From the NCBI GenBank assembly GCA_018873225.1, contig JAEILZ010000002.1:2418001-2482000 (forward strand): DNA of 64,000 nt, given 5' to 3'. The first letter of the stretch is position 1. Every line of letters starts with the position of its first letter. Under the pieces are notes generated by a model. That model had not been told where the DNA came from. It did not search any database and was given only the letters and a program-made list of their open reading frames with translations. This document shows, one piece after another, positions 34,781 to 45,249 of the stretch. Both the position numbers and the translations under genes were made by a program. The stretch is from [Phialemoniopsis] sp. UDSM-2020 (lineage: Eukaryota; Ascomycota; Sordariomycetes; Thyridiales; Thyridiaceae).

Positions 34781-37700
34781 ATGGACGCAATTGCCAGGAC
34801 CATCCTGGCGTTGGTCCCTCGCGATGACGCACCAGTCGAGGGTGACGATCCGGGGGCACAATTGTTGAAGCTTCTAGCAAATCCCTTCGGTGGACAAGTA
34901 AGTTTTTTCGCGGGTTGTACCTAGTCCAGGGCGCTCTCTTGTGTCTCCCACGTTTGGAGCAGTCTAGGTTTCTAACGTTGAACCTAGCTCCAAGTCGGTT
35001 CCATTTGGGCCTCGATCGGCACGTCATTTGGTATCACAGCTGGCATTGCGCTACTCTTCTCCCTCGTCCGACCTTACAACACAATCGTATACGCCCCGAA
35101 GCTCAAGCATGCAGACGAGTCCCACGCGCCCCCTGCGTTGGGCAAGGGCATATTCGCCTGGGTCGGGCCTCTGTGGAAGACGTCGGAGAAGGACATGGTG
35201 CGCCTCGTGGGTATGGACGCCGCCCTCTTCCTCCGTTTCGCCAGGATGTTGCGCAACATGTTCATGATCATGGCTGTCCTCGGATGCGCCATTCTGATTC
35301 CCGTCAACTACACCAAGGCCTTCCGCTATGGCGACATCGTCTGGCTCCTCCTTCTTACTCCCATGAACGTCCTGGGCGAAGCAAATTGGGTCCAGGTCGT
35401 GCTTATCTGGGTCTATACTATCATTGTGACAGGCTTTCTGTGGTGGAACTATCGCAAGGTCCTCCAGTTGCGGAGAGATTACTTTGGGAGCCCCGAGTAC
35501 CAGAACAGTCTCCATGCGCGGACCCTGATGGCAAGGCCCCCCTCCCGGATGGTGTGCATTGGATCCGTATGACTGACCTTTAGTAGATGTTCGATATCCC
35601 GAAGAAGCTGTCTTCCGACGAAGGTATTGCGAGAATTATCGACGAGGTAGCCCCCAACTCCTCCTTCTCGAGAACCGCCATCGCCCGAAATGTCAAGATC
35701 CTGCCCGAACTCATCAGTGAACACGAGAAGGCGGTTCGCAAGCTCGAGAAGGTCCTCGCAAAGTACCTTAAGGACCCGCAGAACCTGCCGGCTTCCCGCC
35801 CGGTGTGCGCCCCCTCGAAGAAAGACCGTTCATATGGCACGTACTCGAAGGGTCAAAAGGTGGATGCCATTGAATATCTCACGACTCGAATCAAGGAGCT
35901 CGAGATTGAGATCAAGGAGGTCCGAGCAAGTGTCGACAAGCGAAACACCATGCCCTACGGATTCGCATCATATTCGGACATCAGTGAGGCGCATGCCATC
36001 GCGTACGCCGCGAGAAAGAAGAAGCCGCAGAATGCCACCATCCGCCTGGCGCCGCGACCCAATGACATCATCTGGGACAACATGCCTCTGAGCGCGCCCA
36101 CCCGGAGCCGGCGCAGGTTCATCAACAACACATGGATCGCTCTCCTGACAGTCCTATGGGTCGCGCCCAACGCCATGATCGCCATCTTCCTCGTCAACTT
36201 GAGCAACTTGGGATTGCTCTGGCCGGCATTCCAGAGGACGCTGTCTGCGGACACAAGTTTCTGGCAGATTGTGCAGGGTGTGTTGTCTCCCGCCATCACT
36301 TCGACCATCTATCTCGTGCTCCCCATCATCTTTCGCCGCCTATCCATCCAGGCAGGTGACCAGACCAAGACTGGCCGTGAGAGGCACGTCATGGCCAAGC
36401 TCTACTCTTTCTTCGTCTTCAACAACTTGGTCGTTTTCTCCCTCTTCAGCTCCATCTTCACCTTCGTATCCACTGTTGTCAAGCAGACGGAGGGAGGTAC
36501 CGATGCCTGGCAGGCAATCCTCAAAGCGCAGCCTGGCAAGCTGCTGATCGGCTCGCTTTGCACCATCTCCCCGTTCTGGATCACCTGGCTCATGCAACGA
36601 CAAATGGGTGTCGCCATCGACCTTGCACAGCTCTGGCCCTTGTTCTGGGGTTTCCTGATGCGCAAGTTCTCCAGCCCGACCCCACGAGAACTGATCGAGT
36701 TGACCGCTCCCCCTCCGTTCGACTACGCCAGCTATTACAACTACTTTGTCTACTACGCCACCGTTGCGCTCTGCTACTCTGGCATCCAGCCCCTGGTGCT
36801 ACCTGCTGTAGGGATCTACTTTACGATCGATGTCGTTCTGCGCAAGTACATGCTCCTGTACGTCTTTGTCACCAAGACCGAGTCCGGCGGCATGTTCTGG
36901 CGCGTACTGTTCAATCGGATGATTTTTGCATGCATGCTTGCGCATGTGGTTGTCTTCCTTACTGTCTTTGTACAGGGTCCGGAGGACCACCTGCAGGCAT
37001 ACTGCGTCGCTCCCCTGCCATTCTTGATGATCGGGTTCAAGATCTACTGCTCCAAGGCATTCGACGACAAGATCCATTATTTCGCAACCCAGAACCTTCA
37101 GGGACCCCACGCCGAGGGCAAGGAGCAGAACTTGCGTAGCGATCGCCTTGCCGCGCGTTTCGGACACCCTGCCCTGTATAGACCGCTTACCACTCCGATG
37201 GTCCACGCCAAGGCCCAGAACATTCTTGCGTCTGTCTACTCGGGACGTCTTACTCATGGTCGCGAGGCTGGTTCCGGCGGTGATACGATGTCGGTCTCGG
37301 GCTACTCGGACACCTACGTCCTTGACCCGATGCATGCAGGAAAGCCAGGGAAGAGGGTTGCTCCATCTGGCGCATCGATGCCTGGCTTCGAGGTCGTTCC
37401 CGAGTCCAAACTCGACTTTGAGTATTACAAGAACCGCGAGGAATTCGGAGAGGAACACGGCGGTGGTGACATTTTCGGCACGCCACGGGATCTGGTCAGA
37501 CCAGGCACACCTGGCAGCATGTTCAGCCATGATATGGATTCTCGCCCGGGAACGCCTGTCGGCGGGATGACCGGCCGCAGGCAGTACTCGGCGCAGATGC
37601 TTAACCAGTCGGGCGGCACAACATACAACCCAGGATACCACAACCCGGCGAGCCCGAGTCCCCCGCCCGGTGCAGGCTATCCGGCGCATTCACCCTACTC

Positions 37701-38067
37701 TCATGAGGGCACACCACGCTCCGGCTCCCCCAGTTATGGCTTTACCGACGTGCCCACGCGGACGCGCAGCCCCTTCTACGGCGTTGGCAACAATGAGAGC
37801 GGTAGCAACCTCGTGCATAATGCCGCCGGCATGCCCATGAGTCCCATGGGTCAACCGACCATCCCAGTGCTAGCATCGCCGCGCTCGCGTGAGGCCAGTC
37901 TCGACCGGGGCAACCCCCGCGCGCCAGGCATGCTGGGCGGCGGCCCCCAGGGCTACGGCAACTTACCCCAGGAAGAGGAGGACCCGGACCCGATGTCGTA
38001 CGACTACTTCCGCGGCTCGAGGCCCCGGAGGAAGGATACGAGTGACCGGTGGGGTGGTGGGAACTAG
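34781..38067 (+). CDS. CSC1/RSN1-type (OSCA/TMEM63 family) cation channel protein
   Basis: Three exons: 34781-34897, 34988-35530 and 35587-38067; 1046 residues. Intron 1 (90 nt) is GT-AG; intron 2 (56 nt) is GC-AG. N-terminal RSN1-type helices lie near residues 45-66, 127-146 and 175-193. A cytosolic RRM-like domain (TLMMFDIPKK, SDEGIARIIDEV) follows, then the multi-helix DUF221 channel region (from about FINNTWIALLTVLWVAPNAM), and a long disordered tail rich in Gly, Pro and Ser-Pro. Family members are osmosensitive or mechanically gated, calcium-permeable channels of the plasma membrane or endomembranes, or transport factors such as Rsn1. The family is clear; localisation and gating are inferred. 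Confidence 0.9.
35531..35586 (+). other. GC-AG intron with tandem acceptor in the channel gene
   Basis: Donor GATG/GCAAGG, branch-like CTGAC, then TTTAGTAG. Using the second AG joins CTGATG to ATGTTC and restores TLMMFDIPK, matching the family's TLLVTDIPK. Using the first AG would place an in-frame TAG immediately. A GT donor inside the segment (GGATG/GTGTGC) would leave an implausibly short intron of about 35 nt. Confidence 0.8.
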
Positions 38068-38587
38068 GTGTGTGGGTTGACGACTTTGATGCGTCACTGT
38101 TGGTTTTGGGGTCAGAAGAAGAAGTGACAGTGTTTGAGGAACTTACATACTTGTAATATCTGCATCGGGCTCGGCGTTTTCTGTACAAAGACTCCAAAAA
38201 TCTAGGGCGGAACCGAGGAAGGGGCGAGGATAGAAGCCTAGGTCAATTAGAGGGGTTGTGGTGATGCACCAAACTCCGGATCTAGAAGCTCTTTCTTTTT
38301 GAATTTGCAGGACGATTCACAGCCATACCGACTCGCCCGTGCCCTCATGGGCTGACTGGGACGATGTCGCAAAAGTCATTTTAGAGATGATGTGTATTGC
38401 ATAATAGATTTCTATGGGACATTTGATGCTTAAAGGTTTTGTTACCCAGGATTGTGATATCGCCGGATGTCACAGTAAGCAAGATACTGTTCATATGGTT
38501 TACAAGCAAAGAACCAAACGAAGCAGTACGATCAACGCAAACCTGCAGAATACTTACTACTGCGTCTCTGAGATCAGATTCGCATCA
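38068..38587. other. Convergent 3' flanks
   Basis: 520 bp between the stop codons of the channel gene (plus) and the first paralogue (minus). No gene, repeat or clear terminator signal was recognised. Confidence 0.5.
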
Positions 38588-40330
38588 TCACGCGAAATTC
38601 CAGGGATAGGTACGGTGGTCTCGATCCTTACTCATGTTCATGTCAAAGTCGGCCAAGATCAACTCACCCTCGTCCTTCTTGAGGAGCCCCCGAGCAATCT
38701 TGACCCAATTCGGACCGTTCGACGCTCCCCAAGGATCCGTGTCAGCATGCTCAGCAAGATGGACATGCGGCGCTCGGACTTGAGGGCCCCCGGGCACCTG
38801 GCGCGGTGGGTAAGGGTCGACGTTGTTGAGGGGTCCGTTCGGCACGGTGTGGTCCCAGGTCCGCGTGCGCAGACCCGAGAGGACGAGCCGCCTCAGACCA
38901 CGAAACTTCACGACCACCCAGCTGTTGCGATCTTTGTCCCAGTTCCAGGTCTCCGCGACCTTGAGGCCCTCGTGGATGTGGCGCAGCGTGTTCTCGATCC
39001 ACCTGTTCGCCTGGTCCAAGGTGGCCGGCTTCTTCGGGTCGATGAGCGACAGGCGGATGTCGAAGAAGTCGATGACGAGCACCTCGAGCCGCGGCATCTT
39101 GGTCCAGTCGAACACGGTCGGCTTGATGCGCTCCTCTAGGCGCTGCTCCCACCGCCGCGGGCTGCTACGCAGCGCCCTGTCCGGGTACTGCTCATTGGGT
39201 CTGTTGCCTGCCGCTGGGTTGCCGGCACGGGGCGGCTTCATCTTGTTCCAGTGCATGACCTGCGGACCGATGAGCAGGAATCGGGGGCCGCCCCAGCTCT
39301 TGGTTTTCTTCTTGAGGTCCTCGGCGAAGAGCTGCGTCAGGTCCCGCCCGTACACGTCGACGCCAAAGTCCTTGATGAAGTTCTGGTCCGCTAGCGAGCC
39401 ATTGTCGTTCTTGTTATAACTGCCGTGGTGGATCAGCGACTCGAGCAGGCGGTGCCGCGAGTTGGACCCGGGGTTCCGCTCGTACAGCGGATCGTGGACT
39501 GGCCGCCACTTTGTGTCCCGCGTGATGGGACCCAGGGGCTGCTGAGGGAAGGACGCGAAGTCCTGCTCCTTGCAGGGGAAGACCATGAAGCTCGGGAACT
39601 CGAGGTACCGCTCGTCCGGTTGGCCCGCCTGCGGAGCTTTTCCCGCCACGCGGAAGCGCGACTCGTAGATGTGCAGGCTGTGATGGGCCAGGACCTTGAG
39701 AGATAGTTTCCACTGGACCTCGCCGAGGGTCGCGAATACCGGCTTGAAGGCATACATGGGCAGGCGGAGGTGTCTGTGGCGGTCGTCGACATCGCAGCTC
39801 CTGTCGACGGTCAGCGTGCCGCAGTCGTTGTTGCAGACGTGGTTGTGCCGCGGCCGCGGAGGCGGGTCTCGCAGACCGCGCCTGTAGATGTCTTTTCTAC
39901 GCCGGCGTGAGCCCAGTATAGCCTTTCTCGTCGTGCAGTCGCGCCGGGGAAGGGGGAAGTTGGCCGCCGGGGGCCCGATGTTGGTCCGCACGGCCTGCTC
40001 GTCGAGCCGCTGCCAGTCGCGGCAGAGGCCCCAGTCCTTGCAAAAGTAGTGCCAGAGGCAGGGCTCGTAGTCGGAGTGGGCGTGCCCGAAGCGGGCCTTT
40101 TCGCACTCGGACTCGACGCGGCAGTTGCGCTTGGTCACCTCGAGCAGGGCGATGCCGTTGTCGGCGAGCACGGGCCAGACGGCGTTGTGCAGGGGGTCGT
40201 TGAAGTAGGGCTGGCCCTTGGGGTACGGGTGGGCGCGGCGCAGGCGCTCCGTGTCCTGGAGCTTGGCGTGGTGGACGGGCGCGCCGGCGGCCGCGTGCTG
40301 GCGGGCCTTGAGGCGGGTTGTCACTACCAT
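38588..40330 (-). CDS. Unrecognised protein, paralogue A of a tandem pair
   Basis: Single exon, 580 residues. I do not recognise the family. A Cys/Trp-rich N-terminal block (CLWHYFCKDWGLCRDW, 91-106) is followed by a Cys/His-rich stretch (NHVCNNDCGTLTV). A middle region with RHLRLPMYAFKPVF comes next, then a beta/alpha-like segment LEVLVIDFFDIRLSLID resembling a leucine-rich or F-box-associated fold, and SGLRTRTW. It ends TYPWNFA. There is no signal peptide or membrane helix. The gene 0.7 kb upstream on the same strand (41026-42963) shares all these blocks, so the two are diverged tandem duplicates. It probably acts inside the cell; the function is unknown. Confidence 0.8.
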   Translation of the reverse strand: MVVTTRLKARQHAAAGAPVHHAKLQDTERLRRAHPYPKGQPYFNDPLHNAVWPVLADNGIALLEVTKRNCRVESECEKARFGHAHSDYEPCLWHYFCKDWGLCRDWQRLDEQAVRTNIGPPAANFPLPRRDCTTRKAILGSRRRRKDIYRRGLRDPPPRPRHNHVCNNDCGTLTVDRSCDVDDRHRHLRLPMYAFKPVFATLGEVQWKLSLKVLAHHSLHIYESRFRVAGKAPQAGQPDERYLEFPSFMVFPCKEQDFASFPQQPLGPITRDTKWRPVHDPLYERNPGSNSRHRLLESLIHHGSYNKNDNGSLADQNFIKDFGVDVYGRDLTQLFAEDLKKKTKSWGGPRFLLIGPQVMHWNKMKPPRAGNPAAGNRPNEQYPDRALRSSPRRWEQRLEERIKPTVFDWTKMPRLEVLVIDFFDIRLSLIDPKKPATLDQANRWIENTLRHIHEGLKVAETWNWDKDRNSWVVVKFRGLRRLVLSGLRTRTWDHTVPNGPLNNVDPYPPRQVPGGPQVRAPHVHLAEHADTDPWGASNGPNWVKIARGLLKKDEGELILADFDMNMSKDRDHRTYPWNFA

Positions 40331-41025
40331 CTGTCTGTCTGGGTTGTGTGTGGGATCTCAGGGGTTCGTTCTCAGGGGTAACAACGGACTTGTTCGTTAC
40401 GGTACTGTATACACTGCTGTCGTCCAGCAATACCTTTTTCTTCTATACGCAGCTTCATTCAGACTGTGCATTCTTTCTACGCATGAGGCTTTCATGTATT
40501 TTATTTATACATTGTGCTATCACAACTTGGTAATAGGGCTATGTATAGAACAGGGCGAGCATTTCTTTCATAGAGCCATGAAAGGTATTGTGTAAGTCAG
40601 AGTAGCAGACATAGGCTGAGCCGAAGTGGTCGAGTTCACAAAGACACAAAGATAGGTAAGTTGCATCCATTGTCTTTGAAAACTAGATGGCTTTGTGTCT
40701 TTTATTTTGCACTCTATATTTAGGTATTCAAAGCCGCTTTGTGAGGACATATACTGGCTTAGACGATCAAGATTGCAACTGCATACTCTAGAGCATAATT
40801 TTATCATAATATTGCAGGAAAATGAGTTTTTGAAGATCGTGTCTACAAACTCTCTTGAAAACATCATGTAATATATAAGATAATTTAAACTAATATAAAT
40901 TGACTGCTATGAGTTGGGGCCCAGCCTCTATGCCATACAGTCCTGCGTGATGAGCACGAGAAACCTAAATCCCAGAACTAAGCAGCCTTAAACTCTTTGA
41001 TACACTGAAACAGTCTTGGCCCGCA
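40331..41025. other. AT-rich spacer between the paralogues
   Basis: 695 bp, AT-rich, especially 40,440-40,900. It holds the promoter of paralogue A and the 3' flank of paralogue B. No gene was found. Confidence 0.5.
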
Positions 41026-42963
41026 TCATGCGAAATCCCAAGGATAGGTCTCCCTGTCATAATCCTTGCTATCGTTCATGGCGAAGTCAGCCAAGATGAC
41101 CTCACCGAGGCCGGGCTTCACCATCTGTCGACAGATTTGGAGCCAGTTTGGGAAATCAGCGAATTGGTCGCGAGGATCTCTGACAGCCGATACCAGCCAA
41201 GGGTCATCATCTGAAGTCTCGGCACGATGCAGGTCGGGTGTGGGTTGTGGGTACTCGATATCAGGGTCCTCCGGATCCATCCAGGGCCTAGGTGGGTACG
41301 GGTCTGGGATACTCTCCCAAAAGGCCCAGGCGCGGGTGCGGAGGCCCGAGATGACCAGTCTGTCCAGCAACAGGTCCTCCCTATTGTTCTTGGCCGTCCG
41401 TAAGCCCTGCAATATGTGCTCCAGTGTGTTGGCGATCGCCTCATGGCAGCCTTGCACCGAGCCTTCTGCATCCCTCTCGATGAATGACAGCTTGACATCG
41501 AAGAAGTCGATGACGAGCACCTTGAGGCGTTCCATCTTGGACCAGTCAAAGGTGGTGGGTGCGATGGGCCCGTTGACGCGCTGCTCCCACAAGGCCGAAC
41601 AATTGGGCTTCGCGGCGTCCCCGTCCGGGTGACGAGGGTGACCACCGGGGCGATCAGGTTCGTCGGCGAACTCGTTTGCAATCATTGGCTTCCAGTTCAT
41701 AACTTGCGGGCCTAGAATCAGCCACTTGGGTCCCTGCTTGTGTTCCTCCTCCTTGCTTTCCTGCTTTTTGTTTCCCTTCTCCTTGGCTTTCTCCTTCTTA
41801 GTTTGTTTCTTCTTCTTGATTTTCTTCTTGATTTTCTTCTTGATTTTCTTCTTGATTTTCTTCTTGTTGTTATCTTTCTTCTTGTTTTCCTTTCTCTCGT
41901 TTGTCTTTTTCCAATATTTCTTCATCTCCAGCTTGATCTCGTCGGCCATAATCTGCGTCATGTCGCGGCCCCAAGGATCGAGGCCGTAGCGCTTGACGAC
42001 GTCTTCGTTCGGCTTGTCTCGGTTCAAAAGCTTGAGCTCGCCATAGTGGACGAAGGTCTCGTGCCGCCGAATGCGAGAGTTGGAGGCCAACTGTTCTTGG
42101 TAGAACTCGTCTGGGTCCGGTCGCCACTGCACCTTGGTGAGGTCAAAGTCCTCGGGCGGGCTGTATGACGCCATGTCCATCTCCACGCACGGGGCGATCA
42201 TGTAGCCGTCAAACACAAAGTATCGGGTCTCTGGCTGGCCGGGTCGAGGCACCGGTCCGGCGACGCGGGGCCGAGTCTCGTACATGTGCAGGCTCTGGTG
42301 GGCTAGAAAGTGGCGAGTAGCCTCCCAATGGTCCTTGTCGAGAGAAGCATAGGAAGCCTTGAATGAGTATAGTGGCAGGCGAAGGTGGTGGTGCCGAGGA
42401 TCTAGACTCGCACAGGTTTTGTCCTCGCCGAGGCTGCCGCAGCCGACAGTGTTGGGATCTTCGCAGTCATGATGAGGCTCATCGTCCCTGTTGACGGGCT
42501 CGTTCCAACCGCGCCGGTACCGGTCTATCCTGCGGCGCCATTTGGCGCCCATCGGAAAGAATCTGGTGCCCATGTCCCAACGGCTGTTCCGCCTAGGCGT
42601 CGTGGGTTCTTCTTGGAAGGCCTGGCGAACTGCGTCGTCGCGCTCCGCCCATCGCCTACAGAGACCCCAGTCCTTGCAGAAGTACTGCCAGAGGCACGGG
42701 AAGTCGGCGTACTTGGCGCCGTTCCTCGAGCGTGCTTCGTCCCGCTCGAAGCTGGCCGTGACGCCGCCGATAGCTTGGGTCACAGGCATCAACGCAGCAG
42801 ACAAGTCACCCAAGAATGCACGTGCGATGAGGGGGTTGTCGTGGGCGGGCTTGAGGGCGTACGGAGGTCGACGGTTGGTGTAGTTGGTCATTCGGTTCCG
42901 CGTGATTCTGACTGGCTGGCCGGACGCCTCCATATGGCGAGCCCGGCTACGTGTGAAGACCAT
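41026..42963 (-). CDS. Unrecognised protein, paralogue B of a tandem pair
   Basis: Single exon, 645 residues. It shares with paralogue A the blocks LWQYFCKDWGLCRRW (91-105), a Cys-rich segment, HHLRLPLYSFKASY, LVIDFFDVKLSFIE, SGLRTRAW, ILADFAMNDSKD and the ending TYPWDFA. It differs by a Lys/Glu-rich insertion near residues 350-410 that includes KIKKKIKKKIKKK, encoded by a simple DNA repeat, just before the shared PKWLILGPQVMNW. No signal peptide or membrane segment. The lysine run could act as a nuclear or RNA-binding element, or be neutral expansion. Function unknown. Confidence 0.8.
   Translation of the reverse strand: MVFTRSRARHMEASGQPVRITRNRMTNYTNRRPPYALKPAHDNPLIARAFLGDLSAALMPVTQAIGGVTASFERDEARSRNGAKYADFPCLWQYFCKDWGLCRRWAERDDAVRQAFQEEPTTPRRNSRWDMGTRFFPMGAKWRRRIDRYRRGWNEPVNRDDEPHHDCEDPNTVGCGSLGEDKTCASLDPRHHHLRLPLYSFKASYASLDKDHWEATRHFLAHQSLHMYETRPRVAGPVPRPGQPETRYFVFDGYMIAPCVEMDMASYSPPEDFDLTKVQWRPDPDEFYQEQLASNSRIRRHETFVHYGELKLLNRDKPNEDVVKRYGLDPWGRDMTQIMADEIKLEMKKYWKKTNERKENKKKDNNKKKIKKKIKKKIKKKIKKKKQTKKEKAKEKGNKKQESKEEEHKQGPKWLILGPQVMNWKPMIANEFADEPDRPGGHPRHPDGDAAKPNCSALWEQRVNGPIAPTTFDWSKMERLKVLVIDFFDVKLSFIERDAEGSVQGCHEAIANTLEHILQGLRTAKNNREDLLLDRLVISGLRTRAWAFWESIPDPYPPRPWMDPEDPDIEYPQPTPDLHRAETSDDDPWLVSAVRDPRDQFADFPNWLQICRQMVKPGLGEVILADFAMNDSKDYDRETYPWDFA
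41812..41859 (-). repeat. 12-bp x 4 in-frame microsatellite in paralogue B
   Basis: Four perfect copies of CTTCTTGATTTT on the plus strand encode the IKKK repeat of the lysine-rich insertion. Imperfect copies continue on both sides. The unit is a multiple of three, so length changes would keep the frame. Confidence 0.95.
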
Positions 42964-45249
42964 GCTTGCAGCCGAGACAGTCTGCTTTGATATATTGCAA
43001 AGGCCGTGTCGTCGATAGCATATAATGTTGCCAAAGGGCTTATGGAGATGCTATCGAAATGGCTGTCACTGCGACTATGCAATCTTTTGTGGTATTCACT
43101 TGACCTAGATATCCAGACACGTCGCTAAGGTCCTATCGTCAAAGAAAACACAGCCGTGCTCATTACATTGTCTGAGCAGTGTTATATATGAAGGTGCAGT
43201 GGAGAGACCAACGGAAATCACCTCGAAGAGGCTGTAGCCTATGCGGATGGAGTCTCCTTGGAACAAAGAACAAGGCCAAAGTCCAGGTAGACTGCTTTCA
43301 GATCCCTAGTCTTTAGTACCGAAAGCAGCTTTTTAGACAAAGCATGGCAACGGTTCACATTTTGATTCCATGCATTAGCCGAAGTCATGCCATATTGTGG
43401 CGGTTGTTGACATCCTTTGTTCGAATATTCATACCAATATCATGTTGAAATATATCTTGGCTGTCACACTGTGTACCTTTGTTCATCGCCATGGCAATGC
43501 AAACAGTGCTTCATGTTTGACTGCAATTTATCACAACGAAGCTAGGTCTTCATGGTATACTCAACATGAACTTAGTTGATTTGAAATGGTGTAACACGGC
43601 CATCAATGACAACCAGGATTTGAAGGGGGAAAGTATCCTGGTTTACTGATCATGTTTTTCAGTGACAATACAATGACAGGACCTTGACAGAATATTCAAT
43701 CAGTCTACCCTTATTTTGAATCTCAGATCGCGTGTCGATGTACTGCGATGGATTCTCTACGTTTTAGTGACAGCCGCAGAGGAGGTTACAGATGCTGTCG
43801 AGGCGCCACAGCACGAGCCACACCAGCTTTCGGGTTCGATTGTGGGGTTCAATTTTGCTTGGAGGACCATTTAGTCCGCTTTCTGCCACGTTCTTTCCAG
43901 CACCCATGCTTCAATTGTTCCCCTCGTTTCCCCTTGTTAACATGCCTATTTTGAGACTGATTCTTGAGACTCCGTGGTGAACAAAGACAGTCTTTGCTGG
44001 TCGCACTCGAGAGAGAAAAGCGGAGTCCTTCTGGAAGGGTCTGAGGTCCCCCAACCTGCAGCCGGAACGAAGCAGAGCTAGCCAAGTTCCTGGCGACTGG
44101 GGCGACAGGGTTGCAGGGCTATTGAAAGTATGGAACCGGTGAGGTCATCACCCAGGCGCCCCCCCTGTAATCAACCACGTCCATCCAACCAATTGAGGGC
44201 CAAAACAACCACCATCTCCATTACCCCAAAAAGATTAATCCAAACGACGGACTTCGGCAGGCTCTGTTCCCTTTGTTTCCAATACGGAAATGACCTGCCC
44301 TCCCATCCAAGTTATTTTGCTTGGACATGGTGTACCTCGACCACCAAAAGTCAAGGACCGAGGTACTTCTGTATCGAAAGCTGTCTCAAGGGCTAGAGAT
44401 ATGACGCCGTTTTCGATATGCCGCCTGCCCCTCCTTGTCAGACTGAGAAATTGCCAGGGTTCTTTCGCAGTTCAGTGACAGCGAAGCAACACACCACCAG
44501 ATCGAGATGATCCTGGCATCCTGGAGCAATCGCCTCGCCCAGCCATTCAGGCATTCCTTGGGCCATGGAGCAACGACCTCTCCCATGTGGTCTTTTCCCC
44601 GAGCACATGCCACCTTATGCCTTTCCTGCTCTTCCATGATGTAGGGTCCTCTCTTGGCACGCACATCAGTAGCCCGTCGGTCTCTCTCTCCGTCTGCCTA
44701 GGCCAACCTGCAACCCTGGTCTGTCACCCTCAAGCGCCTCTGTCTGTCCCGACCTGGCCCGGAGCTTTTTGTTGCAAAGTACCAGAGAGGGGAACCGACC
44801 GGGACAGGGGCACGACGATCTCTTGATCGCGTCAAGCCCAAGCCAACTTTCCGCGGTTTTCCCTGGCGTCAATGGCAGGCTTTGGTAGTTGGCCTGGTCA
44901 TGTCTAGAATTAAATCTCCATGTTCGCCATTCTCCCTTCTACCCTTCTGTCTTCTACTTGAAAATTTTGGCCATCATTGAAGCTTTTTACGGCAATCGCA
45001 AGTTTAGCATCTGCTTTTGTGTCTTTTTTTAAGCAAAGCCTATCGCCCGTTCATCTTGTGTCGTTCATATCCTATTTCTGTGCAGTGACCTCATCCCAGC
45101 CAGGGTCCTCTCGGTTGGCTCTCCGCCAAATGTCCACACCACCTCCTTCGTAGCCTCAACTCTGCAGCGTTTGGTGGCAAACACCCCATCGTATTGTTGA
45201 TCGCTGATAATTACGGTGCTGTTAAGTCACCCGGGCTGGCTTAACATTT
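42964..45249. other. 2.3-kb divergent intergenic region
   Basis: It separates the starts of paralogue B (minus) and the kelch gene (plus) and so holds both promoters. It is AT-rich from 43,000 to 43,700. Open frames are short with no domain. The last 300 bp are T/C-rich, as for a leader. No repeat or RNA gene was recognised. Confidence 0.5.
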
